A stretch of 64,000 nt of DNA from contig NZ_CP093396.1 of assembly GCF_029027405.1 (NCBI RefSeq), forward strand, positions 1,860,001 through 1,924,000. Direction: 5' to 3'. The notes under the pieces are model-generated. The model was not told where the DNA came from, did not search any database, and saw only the letters and a list, made by a program, of their open reading frames with translations. Each line of letters starts with the position of its first letter. Within the stretch, counting starts at the first letter, position 1. The stretch comes from Sulfurimonas sp. (GTDB lineage: Bacteria > Campylobacterota > Campylobacteria > Campylobacterales > Sulfurimonadaceae). The translations under genes and the position numbers were made by a program. Below, in pieces: positions 34,785-44,120 of the stretch.

Positions 34785-37004
34785 ATGGCAACTGATAAAA
34801 CTTCTAAAATAGAATTACTAATAAATCAACTAGACCTAAGTGAACATATAGAACAATTTAAAAGCTTCTTTTCACGCCAAAGTTCTTTATATATAGAGGG
34901 TGATCAGGAACTACACTTTCGTTATATCAAGGCATTAGACCAGATAGAGTTTAAAGCCCCTCCTAAAGTAATAGACTTTCACAATATAAAAGGACATTTA
35001 AAAAAGAGAGGTGTACTTAACTTTGAACAGATATTTGAAATAGTAAAAGTTGTAAGATACTTTCGTTACTTTAAAAATCGTGAAATTGAAGGCATCATTG
35101 GTGCATGGATGAGTAAATTTGAAGTTCACGAAAAGTTTCATGATGTAGAAAAATACTTTACAAATGATGGTAAGTTTGAAGAAAATTTAGACCAGACACT
35201 TTTTGGACTTAGTGCTAGGATAAAAGAGCATAAAAATAATATGAATAGCTCTATTAAAAGAATGATGTCAAGCTCCAAACTAGCAGGTTACTTAGTAGAT
35301 ACTCAGATTCACTATGTTAATGACCAAGAATGTCTTTTAGTTCGCGGTGGCTTCAACCATGTACTAAAAGGTGCAGTAATTGGACGAAGTAGCAGTGGTT
35401 TTTTTTATGTATCACCTGATAGCATCTTAAAAGCTAAAGAGCAGATAAGATATATAGAACAAGAAAGAGAAGCTATCTTTTATACTTATGTAAAAGAGTT
35501 TTCATCTGTTTTAAGTGAAATACAACCTTTTATAGCCTACATTGATAAAGAATTTACAAAGTTTGATAACTACCAAGCCAGAGTGCTATTCGCAAAAAGT
35601 AAAAACTTGCAACTAATAAAGTCAAAAAATGACTCCAAAATAATTTTAAATAATTTTACTCACCCTGCTCTACATAAACCAAAGCCTGTAAATGTTGACT
35701 TTAGTAAAAATATACTTATGGTAACTGGAGTAAATGCTGGTGGTAAGACTATGCTTTTAAAGTCTATCTTGGCTGCTGCTTTTATGGCAAAATATATAAT
35801 TCCTATGTCACTAAATGAAAACAAATCACATATAGGAAGTTTTAAAGCTGTCCTTTCCATTATAGACGACCCTCAAAATGTAAAAAATGACATCTCAACA
35901 TTTGCTGGACGCATGCAAGAATTTTCTAAGATATTTGAATTTAAATCTGCACTTGTCGGAATAGATGAGATAGAGCTTGGAACTGATAGTGACGAGGCAG
36001 CAGCCCTATTTAAAGTCATACTAGATGACCTTATAAAAAGAGGTCAAAAAGTAGTAGTTACAACTCACCATAAACGCCTAGCAGCTCTTATGGCTGATCG
36101 TGATGATGTTGAACTTATGGCGGCAATATATGATGAAGAACTAAGAGTTCCAACTTATGAATTTATGCAGGGCATTATCGGCAAAAGTTACGCTTTTGAA
36201 ACTGCAAGTAGATATGGCATCTCAAATAGCATTGTAAAAGAAGCAAAAAATGTTTACGGTGACAACAGTGAGAAACTAAGTCTTCTCATAGAAAGAGGTT
36301 CACAACTAGAGCGTGAGCTAAAACAAAAGAATAAAAAAGTAGATGATAGGCTAGAAGAATTAAGACTTAAAGAACTAGACCTAAAAGAGCAAAAAGAGAC
36401 TCTTTTTAAAGAGCTAGATGCCAAAAAAAATGAGCTAAAAAGTAGTTATGCCTTAGCAATAAATGAGGCAAAGACAGCAGCAAAAGCTGGAGATACAAAA
36501 GCTATCCATAGAGCTATGAGTAAAGCAAACCTAAAATTGCCACCTGATAAAAAAGAGACTATTCTTCATAACCATGAGTTTAAAGTTGGTGATTTTATAA
36601 AATATAGAACAAACAAGGGTTCCATAATTTCCATAAAAGATAAAAAAGAAGCCCTTATAGAAGTAGGTGGTATGAGGCTAAGAGTAAAAACTAAAGACCT
36701 TAAACCTACTAAAAATATACATCATAAACCTCAAACATATATAAAAGTAGATGTAGAGAAAAAAGCAGGTTTAAAATGTGACCTTCATGGTATGAGAGCT
36801 GTGGAGGCAGAAGAAGTACTAGATAAATTTATTTCAGATGCACTAGTATCTGGTTGGGACGAGGTAATTGTTTATCACGGGATTGGAACAGGTAAGTTAT
36901 CTTATGCTGTTAAAAATTTTCTTATTGCTCACCCTAGAGTTAAAAGTTTTGATGATGCACCTCAGCATCTTGGTGGGTTTGGGGCTAAAATCATAACTCT
37001 GTAA
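34785..37004 (+). CDS. mutS2: Endonuclease MutS2
   Basis: A MutS paralogue without the mismatch-recognition domain. In Campylobacterota, which lack MutL, it limits recombination and repairs oxidised DNA; elsewhere it also works on stalled ribosomes. The 739 residues show the core and clamp helices, the ATPase with Walker A TGVNAGGKT (about residue 314), Walker B ALVGIDEIELGTD and the TTHHKRL switch, a long coiled coil (about 490-565), a KOW-like segment and a C-terminal Smr nuclease domain (CDLHGMRAVEAEEVLD to YHGIGTGKL, about 663-739). A TAAAAT -10 is possible at 34738. Confidence 0.95.
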   Translation: MATDKTSKIELLINQLDLSEHIEQFKSFFSRQSSLYIEGDQELHFRYIKALDQIEFKAPPKVIDFHNIKGHLKKRGVLNFEQIFEIVKVVRYFRYFKNREIEGIIGAWMSKFEVHEKFHDVEKYFTNDGKFEENLDQTLFGLSARIKEHKNNMNSSIKRMMSSSKLAGYLVDTQIHYVNDQECLLVRGGFNHVLKGAVIGRSSSGFFYVSPDSILKAKEQIRYIEQEREAIFYTYVKEFSSVLSEIQPFIAYIDKEFTKFDNYQARVLFAKSKNLQLIKSKNDSKIILNNFTHPALHKPKPVNVDFSKNILMVTGVNAGGKTMLLKSILAAAFMAKYIIPMSLNENKSHIGSFKAVLSIIDDPQNVKNDISTFAGRMQEFSKIFEFKSALVGIDEIELGTDSDEAAALFKVILDDLIKRGQKVVVTTHHKRLAALMADRDDVELMAAIYDEELRVPTYEFMQGIIGKSYAFETASRYGISNSIVKEAKNVYGDNSEKLSLLIERGSQLERELKQKNKKVDDRLEELRLKELDLKEQKETLFKELDAKKNELKSSYALAINEAKTAAKAGDTKAIHRAMSKANLKLPPDKKETILHNHEFKVGDFIKYRTNKGSIISIKDKKEALIEVGGMRLRVKTKDLKPTKNIHHKPQTYIKVDVEKKAGLKCDLHGMRAVEAEEVLDKFISDALVSGWDEVIVYHGIGTGKLSYAVKNFLIAHPRVKSFDDAPQHLGGFGAKIITL

Positions 37005-37054
37005 CTTAATGTAAATTGTGTTAATATCATACTATAAAACCTTAAAGAGAAAAG

Positions 37055-37489
37055 ATGAAAATATTCATAACATTGCTATTATTAATTACATTTTGTAATG
37101 CTGCTAAAATTGATAAATTTGCTTCTGAAGTCGGCTATTTTAGAGATTACTACTCCGCATTAAAAATAGCTAAGGAACAGAACAAACCAGTTATGCTAGT
37201 CGTTGTTGGAGACTACTGTCCTTGGTGTAAAAAATTTGAGAGAAAAGCATTAAAATCTCCACTTATAAGAAAAAGAGTTAAACAATATTTTATACCAGTT
37301 GTAATTGATAACAAAAGAGATATTGGTAAATATCCAAAAGAATTTCACACAAAACTACTACCTACAGTATATTTTATAAACCAAAATACGGGTGAAAAAA
37401 TTCTTAGAGTTTTAGGTTATTCAAGAAAAACTACATTTTCCAACACTATGGATGAAGTAATAAAAACATATAAAAAGAAAAAATTATGA
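37055..37489 (+). CDS. Periplasmic thioredoxin-like protein, copy 1
   Basis: A 144-residue protein with a cleavable signal (about 1-16, ending CNA-A) and a thioredoxin fold. The redox motif is CPWC in VGDYCPWCKKFERK, and LPTVYFINQNTGEKILRVLGY holds the cis-Pro. It resembles SoxW/thioredoxin_7-type periplasmic thioredoxins. It overlaps the next gene by four bases. The pair is repeated directly downstream as 37940-38813, so this is one half of a duplicated two-gene module. Confidence 0.83.
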   Translation: MKIFITLLLLITFCNAAKIDKFASEVGYFRDYYSALKIAKEQNKPVMLVVVGDYCPWCKKFERKALKSPLIRKRVKQYFIPVVIDNKRDIGKYPKEFHTKLLPTVYFINQNTGEKILRVLGYSRKTTFSNTMDEVIKTYKKKKL

Positions 37490-37926
37490 GATTTTTAGCC
37501 ACACTTCTTTTTACCTTTAGTACACTTTTTAGTGCAAACTATTTTTCCCTTGATGATGTAAACTCTTTGCATCTACACATGTCAAATAAGCTAGAATTCA
37601 TGGATGAAAAACAAAAAAAATCCCTTAAAAAAGATATAACTGACAAACTAAAAAAAGCTGGTTTTAAATTTGGTAAAGTTGATTCTATTAATTTTCTTGT
37701 TAAACTAAAATCTGTAGAGATAGACGAAGGAGAAGTAGTCCACATAAGTATAGGCTTAGGAGAAAATGTCACAGCTTCAAGAGGGCAAGACATAGATATA
37801 TTTGCATATACTTTTTATATGGATACTTTACTAGAAGCAGATGAGCCGTACGAGGAAACCATATATACTATAAACCGTTTAATTTCAAAATTTATAGATG
37901 CTCATAAATTTGATAATGAACAATAA
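37486..37926 (+). CDS. Periplasmic partner protein, copy 1
   Basis: A 146-residue exported protein of unknown function. A signal peptide covers about residues 1-17 (LFSA-N). The mature part has an amphipathic helix (KSLKKDITDKLKKAGF), strands with the motif IGLGEN and an end with DEPYEET and a helix. There are no cysteines in the mature part, so it is not an obvious disulfide substrate. It is coupled to thioredoxin copy 1, and its paralogue at 38373 is coupled to copy 2, which points to a functional pair. Confidence 0.7.
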   Translation: MRFLATLLFTFSTLFSANYFSLDDVNSLHLHMSNKLEFMDEKQKKSLKKDITDKLKKAGFKFGKVDSINFLVKLKSVEIDEGEVVHISIGLGENVTASRGQDIDIFAYTFYMDTLLEADEPYEETIYTINRLISKFIDAHKFDNEQ

Positions 37927-37939
37927 TTAAGGAGAATCA

Positions 37940-38380
37940 ATGAAAATATTTATTTCATTACTATTAATATCTACCCTCGCAATATCTGCACAAATAGATG
38001 AGTTTGCATCTACAAATAATTATTCAAGAGATTATAACTCAGCTGCAAAAATAGCAAAAAAACACAACAAGCTGATCATGTTGGTTGTAGTTAGCGATTA
38101 TTGTCCTTGGTGTAAAAAATTTGAGAAAAAAACTTTAAGTTCTGATTTGGTTAAGAATAAGGTTCAAAAAAATCTTATTCCTATTATTATAAATAAAAAC
38201 AAAGATAAAGAAAAATATCCTGCAAAATTTTACTCAAAACTAGTTCCAACTGTTATATTTATAAATCCAAAAACAAGTAAAAGAGTTTATGAATCTTTAG
38301 GTTACATGAAAAAAAGTGATTTTATTCAAGAAATAGACATAGCATTAAAAAAATTCAACAAAATGAAAAATAATGTTTAG
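37940..38380 (+). CDS. Periplasmic thioredoxin-like protein, copy 2
   Basis: A 146-residue paralogue of the protein at 37055, with a signal peptide (ISA-Q), the same active site context VVSDYCPWCKKFEKK and the cis-Pro region LVPTVIFINPKTSK. It is preceded by AAGGAGAATCA, the best ribosome binding site of the four genes. It overlaps the next gene by eight bases. The two copies have clearly diverged outside the active site, so the duplication is not recent. Confidence 0.83.
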   Translation: MKIFISLLLISTLAISAQIDEFASTNNYSRDYNSAAKIAKKHNKLIMLVVVSDYCPWCKKFEKKTLSSDLVKNKVQKNLIPIIINKNKDKEKYPAKFYSKLVPTVIFINPKTSKRVYESLGYMKKSDFIQEIDIALKKFNKMKNNV

Positions 38381-38813
38381 ACTTGTTTTTATCTTTTTGA
38401 TTACTTTCACTTCACTTTTTAGTGCTTCTTTTTTCACACTTGACAATGTAGGTCCTTTAAACATTTATGTTTCTCTTAAAGTAAATTATCTAAATAAAGC
38501 ACAAAAAGATGAGATACAAAACATTCTTTCTAGCGAGCTTAAAAAAGCAGGATTTACCTTTGTCGGTGATGATCCAACTACTTTCATGTTAAAAATTGAG
38601 GCAATAGAAGTTAATGATACGCAAATTATATATACCCAAATTGCTCTAGGTGAAAATATAAAAACACTTCGTAAAGGCAACATTAGTGGTTACGCTTTTA
38701 CATATGTAGCAAATGATTTTATAGACTCAGATGAACCTTATGCTGATACACTTGAGTCAGTAAGATTTTTACTATCTGAGTTTATAGAAGCTCACAAAGA
38801 TGACAATGAATAA
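38373..38813 (+). CDS. Periplasmic partner protein, copy 2
   Basis: A 146-residue paralogue of the protein at 37486. It shares the signal peptide ending LFSA, the helix ending LKKAGF.F, the IALGEN motif, a DSDEPYADT segment and an IEAHKDDNE end (copy 1: IDAHKFDNEQ). Function unknown. Its last 14 bases overlap the start of the flavoprotein gene, so all five genes from 37055 may form one transcript. Confidence 0.7.
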   Translation: MFRLVFIFLITFTSLFSASFFTLDNVGPLNIYVSLKVNYLNKAQKDEIQNILSSELKKAGFTFVGDDPTTFMLKIEAIEVNDTQIIYTQIALGENIKTLRKGNISGYAFTYVANDFIDSDEPYADTLESVRFLLSEFIEAHKDDNE

Positions 38814-40014
38814 AAAAGTTGCGATTGTAGGTGGCGGAGCGTCTGGACTTATTTGTGCAATATTTTGTGCAAAAAACTCTTGTGAGGTTGATATCTATGA
38901 ACAAAACTCAAAGTGTGGTAAAAAAATTCTAGTCTCTGGTAATGGCAGATGCAACATTACAAATAAAAACTTAAATACAACAGACTATTTCGGAGAAAAT
39001 CCATCTTTTTGCTTAGATGCTATAAATAATTTTGGTTATAAAGAATTTAGCGATTTTGCATCTAGTATAGGTCTCTTGTTGGATGTGAAAGACGATGGCA
39101 GATGCTATCCTCTGAGCAATGAGTCAAAAAGTGTACTTTCTATCTTTCTTAGTTATGCTACAAGTCTTGGTGTTAAAATTCACCTAGATAAGAAAATAAC
39201 AGATATCAAAAATCTTTATAAAAAACATGATTTTGTTGTTATAGCAACTGGTTCACAAGCTGGCGAGCATCTAGGTGGAAATGATGATGGATATAAATTT
39301 GCAAAAGAATTTGGACACAATATAATTGACACTTACCCATCTTTAGTTCAACTTCATCTAAACTCATCTATTGCATCTAAAATGAGTGGTGTAAAAACTT
39401 TCGCAAAAGTAACTCTACTTATTAATAATAAAAAAGATATTTCTACCTCTGGTGATATTTTATTTACATCTTACGGTATTTCTGGTTTTGCAATTTTAGA
39501 TATTTCCCAAAAAGTGAGTGTAGCCTTAATGGAGTGTAATAAGGTTGATATTTGCATAAACCTTCTTCCATCTTTTAATGCTCAAAAATTATCTTCTCAT
39601 ATATCTAAGCTAATGCAAAAAATGCCAAATTTATCAATTATTGATATTTTAGTAGGACTAATTTCACTTAAAATTGCCAAAGGCATACTCCAAAGTGTGA
39701 ATCTAAGTATAGATGCAAAAGCAAATGATATAAACATAAAACAATGTAAAAAAATTGCTAATGAATTGCTAAATTGGCGTTTTGAGGTTAGTGATACTCA
39801 TGGTTTTCGTCATGGAGAAGTTAGTGGTGGTGGAGTTGATACAAGTGAAATAAATCCTAAAACAATGGAGTCTTTAAAAAAACAAAATCTTTACTTTTGT
39901 GGAGAAGTGATTGATATACTAGGAAAAAGAGGAGGATATAATTTTGCCTTTGCTTGGGCTAGTGGTTACTCTTGTGCTAAAGATATAAATAAAAATTGTA
40001 AACATAAAGAATAA
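38800..40014 (+). CDS. HI0933-family FAD-dependent oxidoreductase
   Basis: A 404-residue flavoprotein of the HI0933/YhiN family, whose substrate is unknown; some members are linked to RNA modification. The N-terminus has the dinucleotide fold VAIVGGGASGLICAIFCA and the family signature KILVSGNGRCNITN. The C-terminal part has GFRHGEVSGGGVDTSEINPKTMES and the FAD-closing CGEVIDILGKRGGYNFAFAW region. Two Met codons (38800 and 38806) are possible starts. It overlaps the preceding gene and ends about 70 bases before a response regulator. Confidence 0.9.
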   Translation: MTMNKKVAIVGGGASGLICAIFCAKNSCEVDIYEQNSKCGKKILVSGNGRCNITNKNLNTTDYFGENPSFCLDAINNFGYKEFSDFASSIGLLLDVKDDGRCYPLSNESKSVLSIFLSYATSLGVKIHLDKKITDIKNLYKKHDFVVIATGSQAGEHLGGNDDGYKFAKEFGHNIIDTYPSLVQLHLNSSIASKMSGVKTFAKVTLLINNKKDISTSGDILFTSYGISGFAILDISQKVSVALMECNKVDICINLLPSFNAQKLSSHISKLMQKMPNLSIIDILVGLISLKIAKGILQSVNLSIDAKANDINIKQCKKIANELLNWRFEVSDTHGFRHGEVSGGGVDTSEINPKTMESLKKQNLYFCGEVIDILGKRGGYNFAFAWASGYSCAKDINKNCKHKE

Positions 40015-40083
40015 TAATGATAAAATAAGTAAAATCGTTTAAATATATGTTAAATACGCATGAAGCAAACTTAGGATTCGATT

Positions 40084-40773
40084 ATGAAAAGCAAACTAAG
40101 ACTATTATATGCTGAAGATGAAAAAATAGTACGAGATTTTTTTTTAGAAATTTTTAAAAGATATTTTGAATATATAGAAGTAGCTGAGAATGGGAAACAA
40201 GCTTTAGAATTATATGAAAAAAATAAATTTGATATTGCAATTTTAGATGTATCTATGCCACAATTAAATGGTTTAAATGTCGCTTCTACTATCAGAGAAA
40301 CCGATAGTGATATTGAAATAATTATGCTTGCTGCTTTTACTGATACAGACAAACTTTTAAAAGCTATTAACCTACACTTATTTTCCTATCTATCCAAACC
40401 TGTGAAATTAAAGGAGTTAGATTCTACTCTAAACAGAGTTATAACAAAACTATCAAAAAATATTAAAATTAAAATTAATGATTTTTATCATTGGGATGTA
40501 AAAAAAGAAAAGCTGTACTATCTGTTAGATGAAGTGAAGCTATCTAAAAAAGAACACTCTTTAACAAAAATTTTAATACAAAATCCACATAAATATCATA
40601 CTTCTTGTGAGATTCAAAATACTATTATGAAATCTTATCCAGAGAGTGACATACATTGCAACAACACAATTCAACTTATTTCAAGATTTAAGAAAAAAAT
40701 GCTAAAATCATACAACAAAGAGCATTTTTTCATAGACAATGTCTATGGATTAGGCTACAAAATAATTTCTTAG
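40084..40773 (+). CDS. Two-component response regulator, atypical receiver
   Basis: A 229-residue regulator with a receiver domain (1-120) and a winged-helix OmpR-type DNA-binding domain (about 130-229, ending VYGLGYKIIS). The acidic pocket (Glu11, Asp12), phosphoacceptor Asp55 (AILDVSMP) and Lys105 (LSKPVK) are present. The position of the conserved Thr/Ser is Ala (MLAAFTD, Ala83), which may alter switching. No histidine kinase is adjacent. lemA starts nine bases after its stop, so it may be cotranscribed with, or control, the LemA cluster. Confidence 0.85.
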   Translation: MKSKLRLLYAEDEKIVRDFFLEIFKRYFEYIEVAENGKQALELYEKNKFDIAILDVSMPQLNGLNVASTIRETDSDIEIIMLAAFTDTDKLLKAINLHLFSYLSKPVKLKELDSTLNRVITKLSKNIKIKINDFYHWDVKKEKLYYLLDEVKLSKKEHSLTKILIQNPHKYHTSCEIQNTIMKSYPESDIHCNNTIQLISRFKKKMLKSYNKEHFFIDNVYGLGYKIIS

Positions 40774-40782
40774 GATTCTCTC

Positions 40783-41337
40783 ATGTCAATTCCATTTCTT
40801 ATATTTTTAGTAATTGTAATCAATCTATTTTTTATCTATAACTCACTTGTTTCTAAAAAAAATCAAGTCCAAAATATCTTTGCAAGCTTAGATGCTGTGC
40901 TAAAAAAACGCTATGACCTTATCCCAAATTTAGTTGCAACTGTTAGTAAATATATGGAGCATGAAAAATCTTTACTAAGTGAAGTGACAAAACTCCGTTC
41001 AGATGCGAATAAGCCTAATGTAAGTGATGATCAAAAAATAGCTCTAGATGCTAAGCTTAGTAGTGCTTTAGGCTCAATAATGATTGCAGTAGAAAACTAT
41101 CCTGACTTAAAAGCAAATGAAAATGTTATGCACCTTCAAGCTACACTAAATGAAGTAGAAGAGCAAATTTCTGCTGCAAGACGAGCTTATAATCAAGCTG
41201 TTACTGATTACAACAACAAAATAGAAATGATTCCTTCAAACTTTATAGCTATGGCAATTGGCTATAAAAGAAAAGAAGTTTTTCATATTCCAGATGCTCA
41301 AAGGGAAAATATAAATGTTAAAGAGCTTTTCAACTAA
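40783..41337 (+). CDS. lemA: LemA family protein
   Basis: A 184-residue membrane-anchored protein with an N-terminal helix (about 4-22) and the helical-bundle LemA domain: KKRYDLIPNLVATVSKYMEHEKSLL, NPDLKAN-like YPDLKANENVMHLQ, and ISAARRAYNQAVTDYNNKIEMIPSN. The family's function is uncertain; it is linked to envelope stress and often stands next to membrane proteins or metalloproteases. Here DUF3137 follows after three bases. Confidence 0.93.
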   Translation: MSIPFLIFLVIVINLFFIYNSLVSKKNQVQNIFASLDAVLKKRYDLIPNLVATVSKYMEHEKSLLSEVTKLRSDANKPNVSDDQKIALDAKLSSALGSIMIAVENYPDLKANENVMHLQATLNEVEEQISAARRAYNQAVTDYNNKIEMIPSNFIAMAIGYKRKEVFHIPDAQRENINVKELFN

Positions 41338-41340
41338 TAT

Positions 41341-42303
41341 ATGAAAACAGCAAGTGAATTAACGGATTTTTACTATGAAACTCTATACCCAACTCTAAAA
41401 AACCTAGAAAAAGATAGAAAAAGTTTAAGAGATAAAATTATTATCATTGGAATGATATTATCACTTATCTGTCTTGCGCTAATCTTTCTACTGTCATCTT
41501 TTATACAGCAAAGTCCCGATATTCTTATCTTCATTGGTATTGGATATATGGCAGTTGGTGGTTTTTTATATAAGTTTTTTATCAAAGATTATACAAATGA
41601 ATTTAAACAAAAGGTTATAAGACCTCTTATTGGTGCTATTGATTCCAGTCTATCATATTCAAGTGATATCCATATTCCACAAAAATTTTTTGTGCGTTCT
41701 GATTTATTTTCTTCTCCTGATAGAATAAGTGGAAATGATTATGTTCAGGGGAATATAGATGCAACTAAGATAGAGTTTTCAGATATTCATGCCGAAAAAA
41801 AGCATAAAGATTCAAAAGGGCGTACTAGTTGGAGTACAATTTTTCAAGGTCTTTTTATAGTAGCTGATTTTAACAAAAACTTTTTAGCGAAGACTGTTAT
41901 CTTACCAGATACAGCACAAAGCACTTTTGGAGACTTAATAGGAAGCTGGTTACAATCAAATAACTTTTCAAGAGATGAACTTGTTAAAATGGATGATAAT
42001 AATTTTGAAAAAGAGTTTGTAGTTTATTCAAGCAATCAAATAGAAGCAAGATATATTCTGTCTCACTCACTGATGAAAAAACTGCTAGACTTTAAACATA
42101 AATCAAAACATCCACTATACATATCATTTATAGGCTCACATATACATTTAGCTATCTACTACGATAAAGACCTTTTTGAGCCAACAGTATTTCGTTCACT
42201 ATTAAACTATAAAATAGCGATGGAGTATGTAAAAACATTACACCTTGCCATCGGCATAGTAGATGAGCTAAAACTAAATCAAAGACTTTGGAGTAAAAGA
42301 TGA
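41341..42303 (+). CDS. DUF3137 membrane protein
   Basis: A 320-residue protein with two hydrophobic helices at about residues 33-55 and 58-80, followed by a large soluble domain with the DUF3137 pattern (TIFQGLFIVADFNKNF, IYYDKDLFEP and similar). The LemA-DUF3137 gene pair is common in bacteria and the products probably work together at the inner membrane; the role is unknown. It overlaps the EI24 gene by four bases. Confidence 0.85.
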   Translation: MKTASELTDFYYETLYPTLKNLEKDRKSLRDKIIIIGMILSLICLALIFLLSSFIQQSPDILIFIGIGYMAVGGFLYKFFIKDYTNEFKQKVIRPLIGAIDSSLSYSSDIHIPQKFFVRSDLFSSPDRISGNDYVQGNIDATKIEFSDIHAEKKHKDSKGRTSWSTIFQGLFIVADFNKNFLAKTVILPDTAQSTFGDLIGSWLQSNNFSRDELVKMDDNNFEKEFVVYSSNQIEARYILSHSLMKKLLDFKHKSKHPLYISFIGSHIHLAIYYDKDLFEPTVFRSLLNYKIAMEYVKTLHLAIGIVDELKLNQRLWSKR

Positions 42304-43070
42304 TAGTACAAAGTATAAAAGACTTACTAACACCTAAAATGCTAAAATATTCAATCGTGCCATTTTTGCTAACTTTGGTAGTAATGTATGTTCTATTTTT
42401 TATAGTAGCAGGTATTGGAGTTGATCAACTAGGAGAGATGTCAGTTCACTCAAGCCAAACAACTATGCAAAACGGCATCCCTCATACAGAGAGCTTCGAC
42501 ACAATGATAGAAGGTACGGCAATAATTCAGTTTTTAATGAGTTATGCCATCACTTCATGGATAGCAACTTTTCTCATCTACGCTCTTGGTAGTTTTGCTG
42601 TTCTTTATATGTCTATTTTTATAGCCGTTATTGTTATTGGTTTTTTAACACCTTTTGTTTTAAAAGAGCTTCAATTTAGACATTACGGTGATGTTGATAT
42701 GATAGGATATTCAAATATATTTGAGTCCATATTTTTAGTATTTAAGTGGGCAGTTATCATGTTACTTCTTTTTATACTTTTAGTGCCTTTTTATTTTATA
42801 CCACTTGTTAATATTGTAGCTTTCAATCTACCACTGTACTACTTTTTTCATAAGATGATAACTTTTGATATAGCCTCAAACATCTGCACAAAAGAAGAAG
42901 ACAAGCAAATAAAATACTTTCGTGGAAGTAGCATAAAATTTAAAACATTAACTCTATATCTTTTGTCACTAATTCCATTTGTTATATTCTTTGGTGCAAT
43001 ATTTTATGTGATTTATTTAGGTCACACATATTTTATTGAAGTTAGAAAAATTCGTAATAATGTACAGTAA
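42300..43070 (+). CDS. EI24-domain membrane protein
   Basis: A 256-residue integral membrane protein with the EI24/CysZ-like pattern: LLTPKMLKYSIVPFLLTLVV at the start, several hydrophobic helices, and FNLPLYYFFHKMITFDIAS in the second half. CysZ relatives move sulfate, but assignment as a sulfate permease is not supported by sequence alone. It is translationally coupled to DUF3137 upstream and to the PqiA-like gene downstream. Confidence 0.82.
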   Translation: MIVQSIKDLLTPKMLKYSIVPFLLTLVVMYVLFFIVAGIGVDQLGEMSVHSSQTTMQNGIPHTESFDTMIEGTAIIQFLMSYAITSWIATFLIYALGSFAVLYMSIFIAVIVIGFLTPFVLKELQFRHYGDVDMIGYSNIFESIFLVFKWAVIMLLLFILLVPFYFIPLVNIVAFNLPLYYFFHKMITFDIASNICTKEEDKQIKYFRGSSIKFKTLTLYLLSLIPFVIFFGAIFYVIYLGHTYFIEVRKIRNNVQ

Positions 43071-43860
43071 AAACCTTTCCTCAGGTATATTGTCTGTAAT
43101 TTTAGTTTTAATAATTGCTTTTATGGCATTTCAAGCATACTTATTTTCTGTAAAATATGACAAAGAGATGGCTTCTCACGCTCAAAACTATAAAATAGAA
43201 AATAAAATAGACCACTATATACAAAAAACAAACAATATAATACAAGATTACTTTTCTGAATATATACGTGGCGAAACTAAAGAGCAAAAACCACATGAGT
43301 TATCAAAAATAAATAAAGAAAACACACAACTTTATACAACACTTTATTTTATAGCTTTAGGAGTATTACTACTTACATACTTTTTTTCTTCTAAAGAAAT
43401 TTTTATAGTATCAATTTTAAGTGCTGCTCTTATTTCTTGGTTTGTTGGTATATTCGCACCAATTATGACAGTTGAAATTTTTAAAGATTTACCAATTTTT
43501 GGATTCACTATATTTAAGTACGAGTCAAAAGGGATTTGGAGTACAGTTGAGAAATTATGGATTTTACAAAACTATTTTTTAGCTGTTGTAATTACACTAT
43601 TTAGTATCGCTATACCTATTATTAAAACTATATCACTTTACTTTAGTGTTCTTATGAAGATAAATATTAAATATATAGATTTTATTACAAAATGGTCAAT
43701 GGCAGATGTGTTTATTGTTTCTTTATTACTTACAAATCTATCTCTTAGTGTCGATGAATTTACAAATGCAGAAGTTCAAATAGCTGTTTACTTTTTTTGT
43801 ACCTATGTTGTACTTTCTATATTATCGTCATATATAATAATAAAAGAGAGGGAGAAGTAA
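43060..43860 (+). CDS. PqiA-family membrane protein
   Basis: A 266-residue protein with a PqiA (paraquat-inducible A) domain. There is an N-terminal helix, a periplasmic helical region of about 80 residues, then four hydrophobic helices including SWFVGIFAPIMTVEIF and FSIAIPIIKTISLYF. PqiA partners with PqiB in lipid transport across the envelope, but no pqiB is nearby. I take the ATG at 43060; an earlier TTG (43036) is possible. It overlaps the EI24 gene by 11 bases and ends just before a remnant of a helicase 3' end. Confidence 0.8.
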   Translation: MYSKNLSSGILSVILVLIIAFMAFQAYLFSVKYDKEMASHAQNYKIENKIDHYIQKTNNIIQDYFSEYIRGETKEQKPHELSKINKENTQLYTTLYFIALGVLLLTYFFSSKEIFIVSILSAALISWFVGIFAPIMTVEIFKDLPIFGFTIFKYESKGIWSTVEKLWILQNYFLAVVITLFSIAIPIIKTISLYFSVLMKINIKYIDFITKWSMADVFIVSLLLTNLSLSVDEFTNAEVQIAVYFFCTYVVLSILSSYIIIKEREK

Positions 43861-43863
43861 AGC

Positions 43864-43911
43864 TTACTCTTCTTCCTTGTCTAACTCTTTCAACACTAAA
43901 GCTCTATAAGC
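43864..43911 (-). pseudogene. uvrD-type helicase 3'-end remnant
   Basis: Read on the minus strand these 48 bases encode AYRALVLKELDKEEE and a stop. The intact helicase gene (45028-47112) ends AYRALIQKELDKEDED. By my alignment 12 of 15 residues agree while many codon third positions differ. It is therefore the end of a second, divergent helicase allele, three bases beyond the PqiA-like gene and separated from the intact gene by the ParA-like block. Confidence 0.82.
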
Positions 43912-43935
43912 TTAATATAACCATAAATGCACATT

Positions 43936-43967
43936 AAGATATAATTAATAGTACAAAAGATATAATT
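43936..43967 (+). promoter_or_regulatory. Tandem -10 boxes upstream of the ParA-like gene
   Basis: AAGATATAATT occurs twice, with TATAAT boxes at 43940-43945 and 43961-43966. A transcript from the second would have a leader of about 145 bases with a small ACCTT-CTAT-AAGGT hairpin (near 44009-44022). The rest of 43912-44120 shows no gene. Confidence 0.45.
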
Positions 43968-44120
43968 TCATTCAGGACATCAGCTCTCCTATCGTTCTCA
44001 ACCTTCTATAAGGTATGGTAAATCTGAATTCAACACTCACTCAACGTAAGTTATCCGTAATTTGGTAATTGTTATAAAGAGAACAATAACATTAATATTA
44101 TTCAAATTAAAGGGATTTAC

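Noticed and set aside
42300..43070. CysZ sulfate permease
   Set aside because: The EI24 fold pattern is present, but sulfate-assimilation neighbours are absent and the gene stands with LemA, DUF3137 and PqiA-like genes.
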